IMG/VR virus record: IMGVR_UViG_3300018080_004265
Location: 1-64,000 of that record
Length of the DNA stretch: 64,000 bases
Reading direction: 5' to 3' (one strand)
DNA from: a virus
The notes beneath the pieces are model-generated. The model was not told where the DNA came from and searched no databases. It saw nothing but the letters and a program-made list of their open reading frames with translations. The position numbers and the translations under genes were made by a program. Of this stretch, positions 38,399 through 48,466 are shown piece after piece (position 1 is the stretch's first letter; each line of letters opens with the position of its first letter).

Positions 38399-38893
38399 AT
38401 GCCAGAGGATAAAAAGCCAGAAATAAAGAAACTGACAGAAGAACAAGAAGCTATTAAAGTAGCAAAAATTGAAATTGGTAAAGATCAAAAAGCAAAGATC
38501 ACAACTACTTTCGATGATGATAAAGATAGAAATAGAAAGATCACATTTGAATTTGATGTTCATATTCCTACTGTTCAAGAAGAACTTCAAATAACAGTAA
38601 GAGAAAATGAAATTCTTGGTGCTAATGTAAATAATTTTCTAGTAAATACTGCAGTTAGAATGATTGCAACTTTAGATATTGTTACTGATCAAATTAGAGT
38701 AACTGATGACGACAATAAAACTCATGTTCTTGATTGTGGATTTTGGGATATGTTACAAACAATGAAACAAGTTGGTAAAGCATACAAAGAAATAGTTTTT
38801 CCAGTTTATCAAGAATTTTCTAAATTTCAACAAGATATCGAGGTTGATTTCGACGTATTAAAAAAATCGTTAGCACACCTTGGGAAGAAATAA
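38399..38893 (+). CDS. Tail assembly chaperone (short form)
   Basis: A 164-residue protein in the usual place just before tape measure. ATG 38399 has GGGAGGTG at good distance; GTG 38390 is rejected. The N-terminus is charged (EDKKPEIKKLTEEQEAIKV) and a beta-type core follows (ITFEFDVHIPTVQEELQITV), with a helical end (GKAYKEIVFPVYQEFSKFQQ). It matches gpG/gpE-type chaperones that wrap the tape measure. It has a slippery site near its 3' end. Confidence 0.82.
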   Translation: MPEDKKPEIKKLTEEQEAIKVAKIEIGKDQKAKITTTFDDDKDRNRKITFEFDVHIPTVQEELQITVRENEILGANVNNFLVNTAVRMIATLDIVTDQIRVTDDDNKTHVLDCGFWDMLQTMKQVGKAYKEIVFPVYQEFSKFQQDIEVDFDVLKKSLAHLGKK

Positions 38894-39159
38894 AATTTGG
38901 TATTTGGGAAAGATATGGGCTACCCTGGGATGTGCAAAATCTTACAAAGATGCAGTATATGTTGCTTTATGCCCATATTTTTAATAGCTTACATAAAGAA
39001 GATACTAAAGATAAAGCAACTAAAGAAGAAATTGAAAATGATTGGAATAAACGCTTAGAAGACGCTAAAGTGAGATCTATTAAGAGACAAAAAAGCCGAG
39101 AAGACATGATTAAAGAAGCCCAAGACAAGATCATGAAACACATAGAGGAAAATAAATAA
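38399..39159 (+). CDS. Tail assembly chaperone, -1 frameshift fusion
   Basis: At A AAA AAA (38860-38866) a -1 shift joins codon AAA to ATC at 38866, giving a ~253-residue fusion. The new frame reads STPWEEIKFGIWERYGLPWD, then NLTKMQYMLLYAHIF and a charged coil, with no stop until 39157-39159. The downstream frame is clearly coding before any start codon, so the fusion is the only sensible way to express it. This is the gpGT/E-E' arrangement of long-tailed phages. Confidence 0.85.
38860..38866 (+). promoter_or_regulatory. Programmed -1 ribosomal frameshift slippery site
   Basis: The heptamer A AAA AAA is in the correct phase (zero-frame codons TTA AAA AAA TCG). It lies 27 bp before the zero-frame stop of the chaperone gene, as in lambda-like and P2-like phages. 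No strong downstream pseudoknot is obvious by eye. Confidence 0.82.
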
Positions 39160-41070
39160 ATGGCATCGGAAGTAATTGATTTATTATTAGGAAGATCTGG
39201 AGTTGGGGCTGGTAGGCGTGTAGAACAGGCTCATAGCGATGCTATGTCTCAACAACAAGTAACAGATATTTCTAATGCGATGCAAGAACTAACTACCCAA
39301 TTCAGAGATATGAAGCAACTTCAATATCAATTAAGAAGTGGGGAAATTAGACCTAGTGAGGGCGAACCAGCAAGAGCGGCAAAAGAAGTTGAATTAAACC
39401 TTCAAAGAGACTTAACAAGAAGTTTACAAGATTATTTGAAAAGTCAAGGCGGAGGCAAAGAAGACTGGGAAGTTTATCAAACAGCTCAAAGAATATCAAG
39501 AGCTAGAAGCTTAGAAGAATTTAATGAGCAAATTGAGAAAGCTACAGGTAGTTATAAAGAATTCAATAGAGCTGCTGAAAGAGCTGGAGGATCTAGAGGA
39601 TTTATAAGTACATTGCTTGGAGCTGCTGGAGCAGCTGCAGTTGTTGGTGGAGCAATGACTGGTAATGTACTTCAATTAGCTATGGGCGGAGTTGCAATTG
39701 GCGAAGGATTTCGTAGGGAAAGAATGCGCCAGCAACAAATTGATGAAGCAAAAGAACAAGGTGTAGATATTGCAAGTATGTATGAGAAACTTGTTCCATC
39801 TCCAATGCTTCGACAAGCATTATCTGTATTTACAACTGGAACAGTTTATGCACTTCAAGCTTCAATAGATAGAGCATTACAAGATGTTCCAAGAGCACTT
39901 CAATTAGGAATGGGTGTTGAACGAGCTAGAGCAATGGGTGCTACTGGTTTAGGTTATATGCAATTAACTGGTAGAGCTATTGGCCAAGATCAATTTGCAG
40001 CAATGGGTGCTATTGCTGGACAAGATGTATTAGGAATACAAAGACGCCAGCAAATGGTAGATCTTTTTGCTCAAACAGGCGGAGGAACACAAGCTGATCT
40101 TGCAAGAGCAATGAGACAGTTTGCTGAATATACAGTAGTATATGGAGAATCAGCTCAACAAATGATGCAAGCTACTAGAGGTTTGCAAATGTGGATTCCT
40201 GATGGAGATATGGGAAAAGTAATGAGAGATGCTCTCAATGCTTCTGAAGCCCAAGGAGTTCCAAGAGCTTTACAATTAGAACAAATACAAGCATTTAGTC
40301 AATATGGTAGACAACTTGCGATAAGCGGATATCAAGATAGAGGCGCTGTTGCTGATGAAGCTAGAAAAGCTATACAATATGCTGATCGTTTAGGATTACA
40401 TGGAGCAGCAGGGGTACAAGCAGTTCAAGGGTTCCAAGGTGGATTTGCTGGGGCAGTACAAAATACTCCTCAATTTGCGGCATTAATGGCTGCAGGATTT
40501 TCTCCACAAGAAATATTTGCAATTGCATCTGGTGAAAAATCAATAAATAAAGATCAAATACAACAATTAAGTAGCTATTTAGGGACTGCAATGGGTGGAA
40601 CCCCCGAATATGTACAATCATATATAACAAGAATGTTAATTCCAATGGCTGGCGGAAGAATAGGCGGAGAACTTCTTGAACGAGGAAGAGCTGGAGAAGA
40701 AGTAGTTGTTGGTGAACTTGGTGCAAGAAGAGGAAGAAGAGGTATTGGAAGACAAGCATATGCTGCAGTAACTGGTGAATTTGCAAATCAATTTCAAGCA
40801 ATGTCTTCTGTATATACAACTGAATCTGAAAGAGTAAGAATTGCTTTTCATGCTGGTATGAAGAGTTTAGTACAAGCAAATCAAGCGATTCAACAAGAAC
40901 TTGGGAATAGAATGGTTGCATCTATTGCTGGATTAGCAGAGAAAGTTGATAATGTAATTGGTATATTAAGAGGAAGAGTTCCAACGAAAGCTGAAAGGCA
41001 AGCAGAAAAACCAATGGTAATATCTACAGATTCAGTTAATCAAGTTGGTACTTCTAAAGGTAAAAGATAA
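39160..41070 (+). CDS. Tail tape measure protein
   Basis: A 636-residue protein following the chaperones. It is Ala/Gln/Gly-rich and helical with coiled-coil stretches, a hydrophobic segment near residues 150-180 (GAAGAAAVVGGAMTGN), and repeated LQ/ARA helices. The length sets the tail length; at about 1.5 Å per residue it would predict a tube of roughly 95 nm. It starts right after the frameshift ORF stop and ends with overlap to the hub gene. No lysozyme or peptidase domain is seen. Confidence 0.85.
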   Translation: MASEVIDLLLGRSGVGAGRRVEQAHSDAMSQQQVTDISNAMQELTTQFRDMKQLQYQLRSGEIRPSEGEPARAAKEVELNLQRDLTRSLQDYLKSQGGGKEDWEVYQTAQRISRARSLEEFNEQIEKATGSYKEFNRAAERAGGSRGFISTLLGAAGAAAVVGGAMTGNVLQLAMGGVAIGEGFRRERMRQQQIDEAKEQGVDIASMYEKLVPSPMLRQALSVFTTGTVYALQASIDRALQDVPRALQLGMGVERARAMGATGLGYMQLTGRAIGQDQFAAMGAIAGQDVLGIQRRQQMVDLFAQTGGGTQADLARAMRQFAEYTVVYGESAQQMMQATRGLQMWIPDGDMGKVMRDALNASEAQGVPRALQLEQIQAFSQYGRQLAISGYQDRGAVADEARKAIQYADRLGLHGAAGVQAVQGFQGGFAGAVQNTPQFAALMAAGFSPQEIFAIASGEKSINKDQIQQLSSYLGTAMGGTPEYVQSYITRMLIPMAGGRIGGELLERGRAGEEVVVGELGARRGRRGIGRQAYAAVTGEFANQFQAMSSVYTTESERVRIAFHAGMKSLVQANQAIQQELGNRMVASIAGLAEKVDNVIGILRGRVPTKAERQAEKPMVISTDSVNQVGTSKGKR

Positions 41071-43007
41071 TGGTTAGAGAATATGGGCCACAATATCATG
41101 TAAGAATAATTACAAGTACAGGCGAAATTAATTTAGATAATGTTTTGTCTATAACAACTGACAAGGATATATATGCAGATCATGGAAGTTTTCAAATAGA
41201 ATTAAATTATGATCAACATTTTTTTAATGATCAATTAATAAATTCAGTAACTTATAGTCAAAGTTCAGTATTTTTTAGAATAAAACCAATGGATTATGTT
41301 GAGATTTATTTATCTCATGATACTGATAAAAAATTTGGAGTATATGATATAAAAGGAAAATTCGTTAGGGATTTTGATTTTAATTCAGATACTCAACAGC
41401 CAGAAAATAAACAAGATGCAGATGCTATTGGAATAGTCGAAAGAATGGTAAATCCTCATTTAGTATTTTGTGGATTTGTAGATGCAATTGATAATAATTT
41501 TGCTTTAGCTGAAAATAGTACAAACAATAGAGTAATAATAAGAGGAAAATGTCTTGCTAAATATTTAGTTAATCATCATTTGTTTTTTAATTTTCCTTAC
41601 GATGAATTATTCGTAAGAAAAGTTAAAGGGCAAATTGCATTATTGGGGTTAAGACCAAATGAGGCTATTGATCTTGTTATGACTAATTATTTAATTGGTA
41701 TAATGACAACAGATCAATTACAAGTAGTTGATGAAGTTATTGATAAGGGTCAAGGTAAAAAAATTAAGTCAAGAAAATTGAAGAAAAAACCATCTCATAC
41801 AATAATTTGGCATGATAAAAAGAAAAAAGGTAAAGATGGTCAACCAGCAAAACTTGCTGAAGTTCTTCATAACGATACACCAAGCTTTAGATATTTATAT
41901 TGGGGAACAAATTTAACATCAGCCAGCCGCAACGGTGTGCCTGCTTCGGAGCAAATTCCATCAAAAGGATACTTTGAATGGGGCAGAATGCAATATGTGA
42001 ATACAACTAATAGAAATATAATGAACATAACTGCTGATGCTCCATTGTTTGGTATTTTAAAACAAAGTGCTCAAGTTCCATTTAATGAATTCTTTGTGGA
42101 TGAAGTTGGTAATATAGTTTTAAGAAGAGCAATAGATGCATGGGATTTTAATCAAGGCAGTTTAGATACTCAAGATGATAAATTAGTTAAAGATTGGGTA
42201 GAAATAAAAGAAGAAGATATTATTAATTGGAATTTTTCAATTAGTGATGATGAATTAAGAACTTTAATATTATCTATCCCAGTTGCTTCAATGTTTGGCA
42301 ATATGCCTATTATGGTTGGAGCAGTTGGTATGGCTCCAGTAACAGAAGAAATACAAAGAACTTTTACAGATTTAGATACAAAAAGATTTAAACAAGCTTC
42401 TGATATTTTAAAAAATAAAGCAAGAGGAAAAACTCAAGTAGTTAATGTTCAAAAAGAAAAACAACAACTTGCAGATACTTTACAAGATATACGAGAAAAA
42501 CAAGCGAATCATTTAGATGAATATCCATTAGTAACAAAAGAAGATATTCTAAATTTCTGGAAAAGATTTGGTGTAAGACCTGAATCAATTAATGATCTTT
42601 ATTCAGATGATTTTAGTAAATTTTATTGGTCTGCTTGGTCATTATTTCAAAAGTATGCAAATTATTGGTGGAAAGGGTCAATTACGGTTAAAGGTGATTC
42701 AAAATATAAAATTGGCCAAAAATGTGTAATTAAGAGATTTGCTAAAGATAAAACTAATGTAATAAGAGATTTTCATTTATATATTCATTCAGTAAAACAT
42801 CAATTTGTGTGGGGAGAGGGATGGATAACTCAATTAGCTTTTACTCGTGGAGAAATTGAAGGATCTACAACGAGCCAAGATATGGAAGCTAATAGTGAAA
42901 AAACAAAAACAGATCCAAAAAATAAACAACGCCCACCCCTTGCAAAGCCATCTATAGAAACCGAAGATTATGAATCAATACAGGACAAAGCTGTTCCTGG
43001 ATTTTAA
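41070..43007 (+). CDS. Baseplate hub protein (gp27/gpD-like)
   Basis: A 645-residue protein after the tape measure. Segments such as SITTDKDIYADHGSFQIELN, RIKPMDYVEIYLSHDT, NNRVIIRGKCLAKYLVNHHL and NWNFSISDDELRTLILSIPV are typical of hub proteins that hold the tail spike. The C-terminal part carries KYKIGQKCVIKRFAKDKTNV and a beta-rich end. Length is about twice the minimal hub, so additional domains may be inserted. Confidence 0.78.
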   Translation: MVREYGPQYHVRIITSTGEINLDNVLSITTDKDIYADHGSFQIELNYDQHFFNDQLINSVTYSQSSVFFRIKPMDYVEIYLSHDTDKKFGVYDIKGKFVRDFDFNSDTQQPENKQDADAIGIVERMVNPHLVFCGFVDAIDNNFALAENSTNNRVIIRGKCLAKYLVNHHLFFNFPYDELFVRKVKGQIALLGLRPNEAIDLVMTNYLIGIMTTDQLQVVDEVIDKGQGKKIKSRKLKKKPSHTIIWHDKKKKGKDGQPAKLAEVLHNDTPSFRYLYWGTNLTSASRNGVPASEQIPSKGYFEWGRMQYVNTTNRNIMNITADAPLFGILKQSAQVPFNEFFVDEVGNIVLRRAIDAWDFNQGSLDTQDDKLVKDWVEIKEEDIINWNFSISDDELRTLILSIPVASMFGNMPIMVGAVGMAPVTEEIQRTFTDLDTKRFKQASDILKNKARGKTQVVNVQKEKQQLADTLQDIREKQANHLDEYPLVTKEDILNFWKRFGVRPESINDLYSDDFSKFYWSAWSLFQKYANYWWKGSITVKGDSKYKIGQKCVIKRFAKDKTNVIRDFHLYIHSVKHQFVWGEGWITQLAFTRGEIEGSTTSQDMEANSEKTKTDPKNKQRPPLAKPSIETEDYESIQDKAVPGF

Positions 43008-43019
43008 TTGGAGATATAA

Positions 43020-43739
43020 ATGTTTGAAGATACTAAATTATTTTTAGCTGAAGTTACTAATGTCTACCCAAAAAGAGTTGTAGGCAAACAAGCTTTAGGT
43101 ACAGATACAGAAATTGAAGTAGTTCATGAAGCATATACAATTGATGTAAAACCTGCCGCTCATAGGATGCCATTACAAGGAGTAAGAGTATTAATTCCAA
43201 CAGCTGGAACTGGATCAAATGTTAATTCTGGATTTGTTTGGTTACCATCAGTTGGGGATTGGGTTGTTTGTGGATTTTTAGAAGGATATCCTGATTTTGC
43301 TATATGTTTTGGAGTGGTTAGAAATCCATTATTTAATAAACCATCTGATGAAGGTGAAGTTTTTGATGATTATGTAATTCATCATCAATCAGATTCTTGG
43401 ATAAGAATGAGAAATCTTGAGAAAGAACAAGATCCATCATCGACACAAATAAGATCTGAAGTAAAAATACATCATAAGTCTGGAACAGAATTAGAATTTA
43501 CAGAACCAGAAGTTGATAAATGTGAATGCAGTATAACACATAATACTGGTACAATATTTAAAATAGATCAAGAAGGTAATATTGAAATAACTACAGAAAA
43601 AGATGTAAAAGTTATTGGCAAAACAGTTACTTTAGGTGATGAAAGTAAAGCACAAGGTGTTCAAACTAAACAAACAATTCCATTTTGTAGATATACTGGA
43701 GAACCTTTTGAAGGATTACCAAATATAAAAGCTGGTTAA
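43020..43739 (+). CDS. OB-fold tail spike (gpV/gp5-like)
   Basis: A 239-residue protein. The OB-fold part includes VRVLIPTAGTGSNVNSGFVW, then LPSVGDWVVCGFLEGYPDFA, as in gp5/gpV/VgrG proteins. After it come an IHHKSGTELEF-type strand repeat and FKIDQEGNIEITTEKDVKVI, the beginning of a triple-stranded beta-helix. It ends with a small Cys-containing tail. It most likely forms the trimeric membrane-piercing spike. No lysozyme domain is present. Confidence 0.85.
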   Translation: MFEDTKLFLAEVTNVYPKRVVGKQALGTDTEIEVVHEAYTIDVKPAAHRMPLQGVRVLIPTAGTGSNVNSGFVWLPSVGDWVVCGFLEGYPDFAICFGVVRNPLFNKPSDEGEVFDDYVIHHQSDSWIRMRNLEKEQDPSSTQIRSEVKIHHKSGTELEFTEPEVDKCECSITHNTGTIFKIDQEGNIEITTEKDVKVIGKTVTLGDESKAQGVQTKQTIPFCRYTGEPFEGLPNIKAG

Positions 43740-43740
43740 A

Positions 43741-44523
43741 ATGAAATGGACATCATCAAAATTAAAAAATTTTATAAAGAGTGCTTTACAAACTAAAAAT
43801 AGAGTTACTTTACAAGATGGTAATATAACTAAAGCAACTAATGAAGTATTAACAGCAATTGCAAACGGTATTGCAACTGTACATGGTGAATGGCAAGATA
43901 ATGCAAAAATAAATAATATTATAGTAAATGGTGGAACATGTACACCACTTGGTCCATTGGCATTACCAGCAACTGGAATAGCATTAACTGGGTGTATTCA
44001 ATTAAAAATAAAAGCAAAACAAATCGAATCTGAAATATTAAGTTATTTTCCAGGAAAAAATATTGTTGAATTAACTGGCGGATTAAAGAGTTTAGCAATT
44101 GCGGCATCAAGTGGATTTGCTAATACATATAATCAATGGTTAGATCTATTAGTTATAAATAATATTATAGTAAGCGGTGGAACATGTACATGTCAATCAC
44201 CACCATTATCGCCAATTGGAACATATTCAAATGGAACTGGGCAATTACCAATATTAGAAGGTAATTTATCTACAAAGATTCAACAAAAAGTTTTAAAACA
44301 AAATATTACTTTAGATTTAAAAAGTCAGGTTAAATTAGACGAATCTGGTAATATAACAAAACATTTACAACAATTTGTTGATGCAATAACACAAGGGATT
44401 ATGGATATGTATAATCAATGGTTAATTGGAACACAAATTCAAAATATACAAGTTAATGGTGGAGTTTCAGTATTTGCAGGACCATTAAGTGGAGCACAGG
44501 GTATTCAAGGAGAGTTAAAATAA
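43741..44523 (+). CDS. Triple-repeat baseplate/spike-associated protein
   Basis: A 260-residue protein made of three tandem ~85-residue repeats. Each has an AI(A/T)xGIxxxY/HxxW helix followed by INNIIVNGGTCTPLGPLALP (repeat 1), INNIIVSGGTCTCQSPPLSP (repeat 2) or IQNIQVNGGVSVFAGPLSGA (repeat 3). The family single unit is usually seen as short proteins near spikes. A fused trimer next to a trimeric spike suggests a pseudo-threefold partner in the baseplate centre. Confidence 0.65.
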   Translation: MKWTSSKLKNFIKSALQTKNRVTLQDGNITKATNEVLTAIANGIATVHGEWQDNAKINNIIVNGGTCTPLGPLALPATGIALTGCIQLKIKAKQIESEILSYFPGKNIVELTGGLKSLAIAASSGFANTYNQWLDLLVINNIIVSGGTCTCQSPPLSPIGTYSNGTGQLPILEGNLSTKIQQKVLKQNITLDLKSQVKLDESGNITKHLQQFVDAITQGIMDMYNQWLIGTQIQNIQVNGGVSVFAGPLSGAQGIQGELK

Positions 44524-44524
44524 T

Positions 44525-46213
44525 ATGCCAACTTTTACTGTAGATATACAAAATACACAAGAAGCTTTAGATACAATTACTGATTATATTGGTGGAACAT
44601 TTAAAAATTATATAAAAACAATATTTCCACCGATATCAGTTGTTTATGTAAAACAATCTGGAGTCGAAATACCATATACATTAGAAGATATTGATGGGGA
44701 TGGTGAATTAGAAATAGTTGTTGGAAGTGCGACAGAATCTGCTCTTGTTAAATTTAATTATGAGGGCGGAGATGAACCATATTCTCAAGCAGCAGAAATA
44801 ACTATTTATAATCCAACTGGAACACCAAATAATTATGTAGAAGTAACTAATTATCCAGTAACAACAGTAAATGATCCAGCAACTGGGACTATTGATGGAA
44901 TTGGAAATCAATTAATAAGAGTTGGCGGATTAACTGGTAAAATAAATGTGAATTATCAATATGATGCTGGGGAACTTGGAGCAATGGCTGGGGCTGCCGT
45001 TTCTAAAGAAGAAGAATATGATGAATTAATTGCTTCAATAGACAATTTAGAACAAACTAAAATAGATAAATATAATGAGTTCGTCATAAACAACAAAATG
45101 GCCACCTTTTATTATCAAGGTTTTGATTTAACTGTCTCTTACCCTACTGAATATGATCTGTATCAAGATGAATATGATAATAAGGGCAGTTGGACGTGGC
45201 AGGACCAAGGCGGTGGTAACTTTACCTGGTATTATACGGGTGGCCATTCAACTGAATTTGCTGCTGGAATAATTGAAGAAATTGAATATAATAAAAAAGA
45301 ATTGGCTTCAATGGCTATTCAAGGGTTGCAACAAGAAGAAAAAATTAGTTTAGATACATTAACAATTAGCACTGCAGTATCGGGAGAAAATTTTCAATAT
45401 GGTGAAAGAATTCTTGAAAAAGCAATTGATGATCAAATTGGTATAGATAACGCTTTTCAATCTAATGCAATTAATCCAATTACTATTTTTATTACATTAG
45501 ATTCTTTACAATATATAACTAAAATTAGAATTAATGCAACTCCAGAATTAGGTCTAGAAATAATTGAAAGTGTTAAATTAATGGATGATTATGGAACTTC
45601 TGGAATTGAATTATTAAGAGAGCCTAAAGAAGTTGCTAATGAATGGATAGATATAGATGCAATTCAAAAATTTACAGATGATTTTGGAATAGCAGAAGAA
45701 GATGAAAATGGCCAAGAAAAAATATATTTAGCAAAGAAAAAAATAATTGGGATTACAATATCAAGAGCGTTATCTGATAATGTATGGATAAATGAAATAG
45801 AAATTTATAAAGCAGCATATACACCAACTCAATTAAGTATATTAGAAAGTACTTGGAATATATACAATATTAATATAATAGATTCACAACGAAATTATGG
45901 CCCCGATGATGGATGGGATACAATTCCTCCAACTGGTAGAGCAACATGGATTGATACTCGTTTCACGAATACATTAACAAATAGACAATCAAATATTACT
46001 ACTTGGGTAGAACTTCCAGAAAATATTGCAGATGCAGCACAAATTGTAGATGAGGGAGATACAAATTATGTAATATCTCAAAAGAAATTATGGAGAGAAA
46101 AATTTGATTCAAGTGAAACACAACAGTTTGGAATTCAAAATTCAATTAGTGACACTGGAGTAGAGATTGTAAAAATAGGGTCTGAACTTCGAGATTATCA
46201 GAGGTATTTATAA
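44525..46213 (+). CDS. Baseplate-associated protein with discoidin-like region
   Basis: A 562-residue protein. The N-terminal region has beta modules (EIPYTLEDIDGDGELEIVVG, NQLIRVGGLTGKINVNYQYD), followed by a coiled coil near 180-200. A tailpiece follows with FQSNAINPITIFITLDSLQY, then IRINATPELGLEIIESVKLM and KIIGITISRALSDNVWINEI, recalling discoidin-type (F5/8-like) carbohydrate-binding sandwiches. It lies between spike and gp25-like genes, so a baseplate arm protein is probable. Confidence 0.58.
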   Translation: MPTFTVDIQNTQEALDTITDYIGGTFKNYIKTIFPPISVVYVKQSGVEIPYTLEDIDGDGELEIVVGSATESALVKFNYEGGDEPYSQAAEITIYNPTGTPNNYVEVTNYPVTTVNDPATGTIDGIGNQLIRVGGLTGKINVNYQYDAGELGAMAGAAVSKEEEYDELIASIDNLEQTKIDKYNEFVINNKMATFYYQGFDLTVSYPTEYDLYQDEYDNKGSWTWQDQGGGNFTWYYTGGHSTEFAAGIIEEIEYNKKELASMAIQGLQQEEKISLDTLTISTAVSGENFQYGERILEKAIDDQIGIDNAFQSNAINPITIFITLDSLQYITKIRINATPELGLEIIESVKLMDDYGTSGIELLREPKEVANEWIDIDAIQKFTDDFGIAEEDENGQEKIYLAKKKIIGITISRALSDNVWINEIEIYKAAYTPTQLSILESTWNIYNINIIDSQRNYGPDDGWDTIPPTGRATWIDTRFTNTLTNRQSNITTWVELPENIADAAQIVDEGDTNYVISQKKLWREKFDSSETQQFGIQNSISDTGVEIVKIGSELRDYQRYL

Positions 46214-47571
46214 TGGCACAACTCCTATCAGAAAAAAATAAACCACCAATGTTCATTTTAGAATATTGGGAAAAAAAAGATATTTCAGAAGAACAAGCTA
46301 ATGATGAAGTTAGTACTAATGAAACTGATATCATTAATGGATTATTTGAAAATGTAAAAACTAAATTTATAAATACTGCAACCCAACCATTAAATAATGT
46401 TACAAGAAAATATGGATTACCAAGTCTTCAATTATTTGGTAAACAACCAACGGAAATAAAAAAAATAAAAACTTTAGATTTGAATTCAGCAACAATGGAT
46501 TGGGCATCTAGTCGTTCAAAAAAAGGAAGCCCAAAAATGGATTCAAAGACCGCTATAGAATGGGCAAAACCACCAAGAACTGGATGGGCTGTTGTAAGAC
46601 ATAAATCTTTAGGAAATTCAGTATTGGCACCAGATGATGATAGAGTCCATCTTCTTACAGCTAACGAAGTAGCAGCAGCACCTATTGATTTTGGTGGAGT
46701 TGTATGGGTATATCAAGCTCAAGGCGGAGAAACTCCAATATGGGTTCCGGGATCTCCTGATTATTATAATCATTATGTGGAAAGATTTGAAAAGGGAAGA
46801 GTAGCTAAAACACTTAGAAATTATGAATATATTTCTGAGCCTGGAGATAATAAATATAAAGTTGTAATATTAGATCAATCAGCATTGAATTTACCTTCTT
46901 ATCCGCCAGCAAATGTTCCATATGTAGTAATTAGATATTATAAAGATTGGGAATATAAACCTGGTGATAGAGAATTACCACATCCAATTCAAACAGATAT
47001 AAATGGATTAAATATTGATGTTTTTGGATTACATATAAATTTTCCATGGAAAGACGAAGAAGATACTACAACAACTCCTACATATGATATTTGGATGTTA
47101 GATTTTCATGATATTGCAAGAAGAGATTTTGGATTTGGCGTAGAAAGATTTGATTTTGGTGGAGATTCTAGAAAATCAATACAACAAACAAGAGGAAAAG
47201 TTACTAATGATACTGTTCAAAATAATTTTTATGTAGATACATGGTGGAAAGGTCCAGAAACAATAACATTAGCAGGAGTAATTGAATTACCAAATGGTTA
47301 TGAAACTAATGTTTTAATAAAAAATAGCGAATCATATGATGATATATTTTCTCCATTTTTAGAAGCAACTGAAAGATTTTTTCTATGGAATAATAATCCA
47401 ATAAGAGCAAACCGCGGAGATTATATGATCTTTAGAGATTTATATAGAGAACAAGAATATAAAGTTACATTTAAATCGAGAAGATATTCTCAATCAGTTG
47501 AGAGACAGAGTTTAGTATCATTTCAATTTGATTTTGTTGTATTAGATTCTACAAAGGATAGAGGAAGATAA
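46213..47571 (+). CDS. Baseplate-related structural protein
   Basis: A 452-residue protein. A Lys/Glu-rich N-terminal part is followed by a mixed region (TGWAVVRHKSLGNSVLAPDD, VVWVYQAQGGETPIWVPGSP). A C-terminal domain resembles the tail-hub-adjacent DUF6046-like proteins (WWKGPETITLAGVIELPNGY, FLWNNNPIRANRGDYMIFRD, EYKVTFKSRRYSQSVERQSL). It overlaps both flanking genes by one base. The role in the baseplate is inferred from position. Confidence 0.58.
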   Translation: MAQLLSEKNKPPMFILEYWEKKDISEEQANDEVSTNETDIINGLFENVKTKFINTATQPLNNVTRKYGLPSLQLFGKQPTEIKKIKTLDLNSATMDWASSRSKKGSPKMDSKTAIEWAKPPRTGWAVVRHKSLGNSVLAPDDDRVHLLTANEVAAAPIDFGGVVWVYQAQGGETPIWVPGSPDYYNHYVERFEKGRVAKTLRNYEYISEPGDNKYKVVILDQSALNLPSYPPANVPYVVIRYYKDWEYKPGDRELPHPIQTDINGLNIDVFGLHINFPWKDEEDTTTTPTYDIWMLDFHDIARRDFGFGVERFDFGGDSRKSIQQTRGKVTNDTVQNNFYVDTWWKGPETITLAGVIELPNGYETNVLIKNSESYDDIFSPFLEATERFFLWNNNPIRANRGDYMIFRDLYREQEYKVTFKSRRYSQSVERQSLVSFQFDFVVLDSTKDRGR

Positions 47572-48464
47572 TGGCAGCTGATCCAAGGATTTATGGTACT
47601 GATTTATATTTAGAAGATGGTGATCTTATTTCTGGGTATTCTGGAGATATGCAAACAATTTCTTCTTTAGAAAATCTTGCACAATCTATTAAATATGCTT
47701 TAATGACTGAGCAAGGAAGTCTTTATTATGATCCAGATTATGGAATAAATCTTTCTAGTATTATTGGGACAAAAAATACCGCTTTACAACGTTCAAGATT
47801 AAGAACAGAAATCAGTCGAGTATTAAACGCGGAACCAAGAATTGAAAAAATAGAACAATTAGATGTAACTCAAAGCACTACAAATCCAACAGAAATAAAT
47901 ATATATGCGAGAGTAAAACCTATTGAATCAACAGCAACGGTAGAAATTAATTTAATTTATCCATTTGCTGTATTTGCTGTAGAATCAACTACGATAACTG
48001 GGGAAGCACAAATAAGTTCTACACAACTAATAGTATATACACAATATTCAATTTATAATGTTCAAGGTGTTTATTTATCTACCGATATAAATCGCGAAGG
48101 AACAAATTATTATACTGGGGGATATGTTGAAGATAATAAAATAACTTTAGGTACTCCTCTTCCAGGTGCTTATACTGATGTTATTATCGATTATGAAACA
48201 TTAAATATAACAAGAACGAATATTCAAGTTACACAAATAGATAATGAAAGAGTAACCACGAATGATGGTTTAACATTAAATCTTGAATATAATATATATG
48301 ATTTAACTAGTGCCTATTTAGTAAGCGATACAACACAGACTGGTACTGATTATGCTTCTGGTGCAACATATGTTACAAATGTAATGACTCTTGGAGCATC
48401 AGCTGAGCCTAACACTTCATTTTTTGTAGATTATTCTACTACAGATAAAATAAGAAGGAGCTAA
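47571..48464 (+). CDS. Baseplate wedge gp25-like protein with two added beta modules
   Basis: A 297-residue protein. Residues 1-130 have gp25/gpW features (LENLAQSIKYALMTEQGSLY, DPDYGINLSSIIG, ARLRTEISRVL-like helix). Two copies of a beta module follow, each with YLSTDINREGTNYYTGGYVE or YLVSDTTQTGTDYASGATYV, then ITLGTPLPG or MTLGASAEP and a final IDY/VDY strand. The module occurs in other baseplate genes here. It is therefore roughly double the size of a normal gp25. Confidence 0.8.
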   Translation: MAADPRIYGTDLYLEDGDLISGYSGDMQTISSLENLAQSIKYALMTEQGSLYYDPDYGINLSSIIGTKNTALQRSRLRTEISRVLNAEPRIEKIEQLDVTQSTTNPTEINIYARVKPIESTATVEINLIYPFAVFAVESTTITGEAQISSTQLIVYTQYSIYNVQGVYLSTDINREGTNYYTGGYVEDNKITLGTPLPGAYTDVIIDYETLNITRTNIQVTQIDNERVTTNDGLTLNLEYNIYDLTSAYLVSDTTQTGTDYASGATYVTNVMTLGASAEPNTSFFVDYSTTDKIRRS

Positions 48465-48466
48465 TT

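Noticed and set aside
40370-40921. Minus-strand ORF opposite the tape measure gene
   Set aside because: Gln/Leu-rich shadow of the helical tape measure; no ribosome site or motif.
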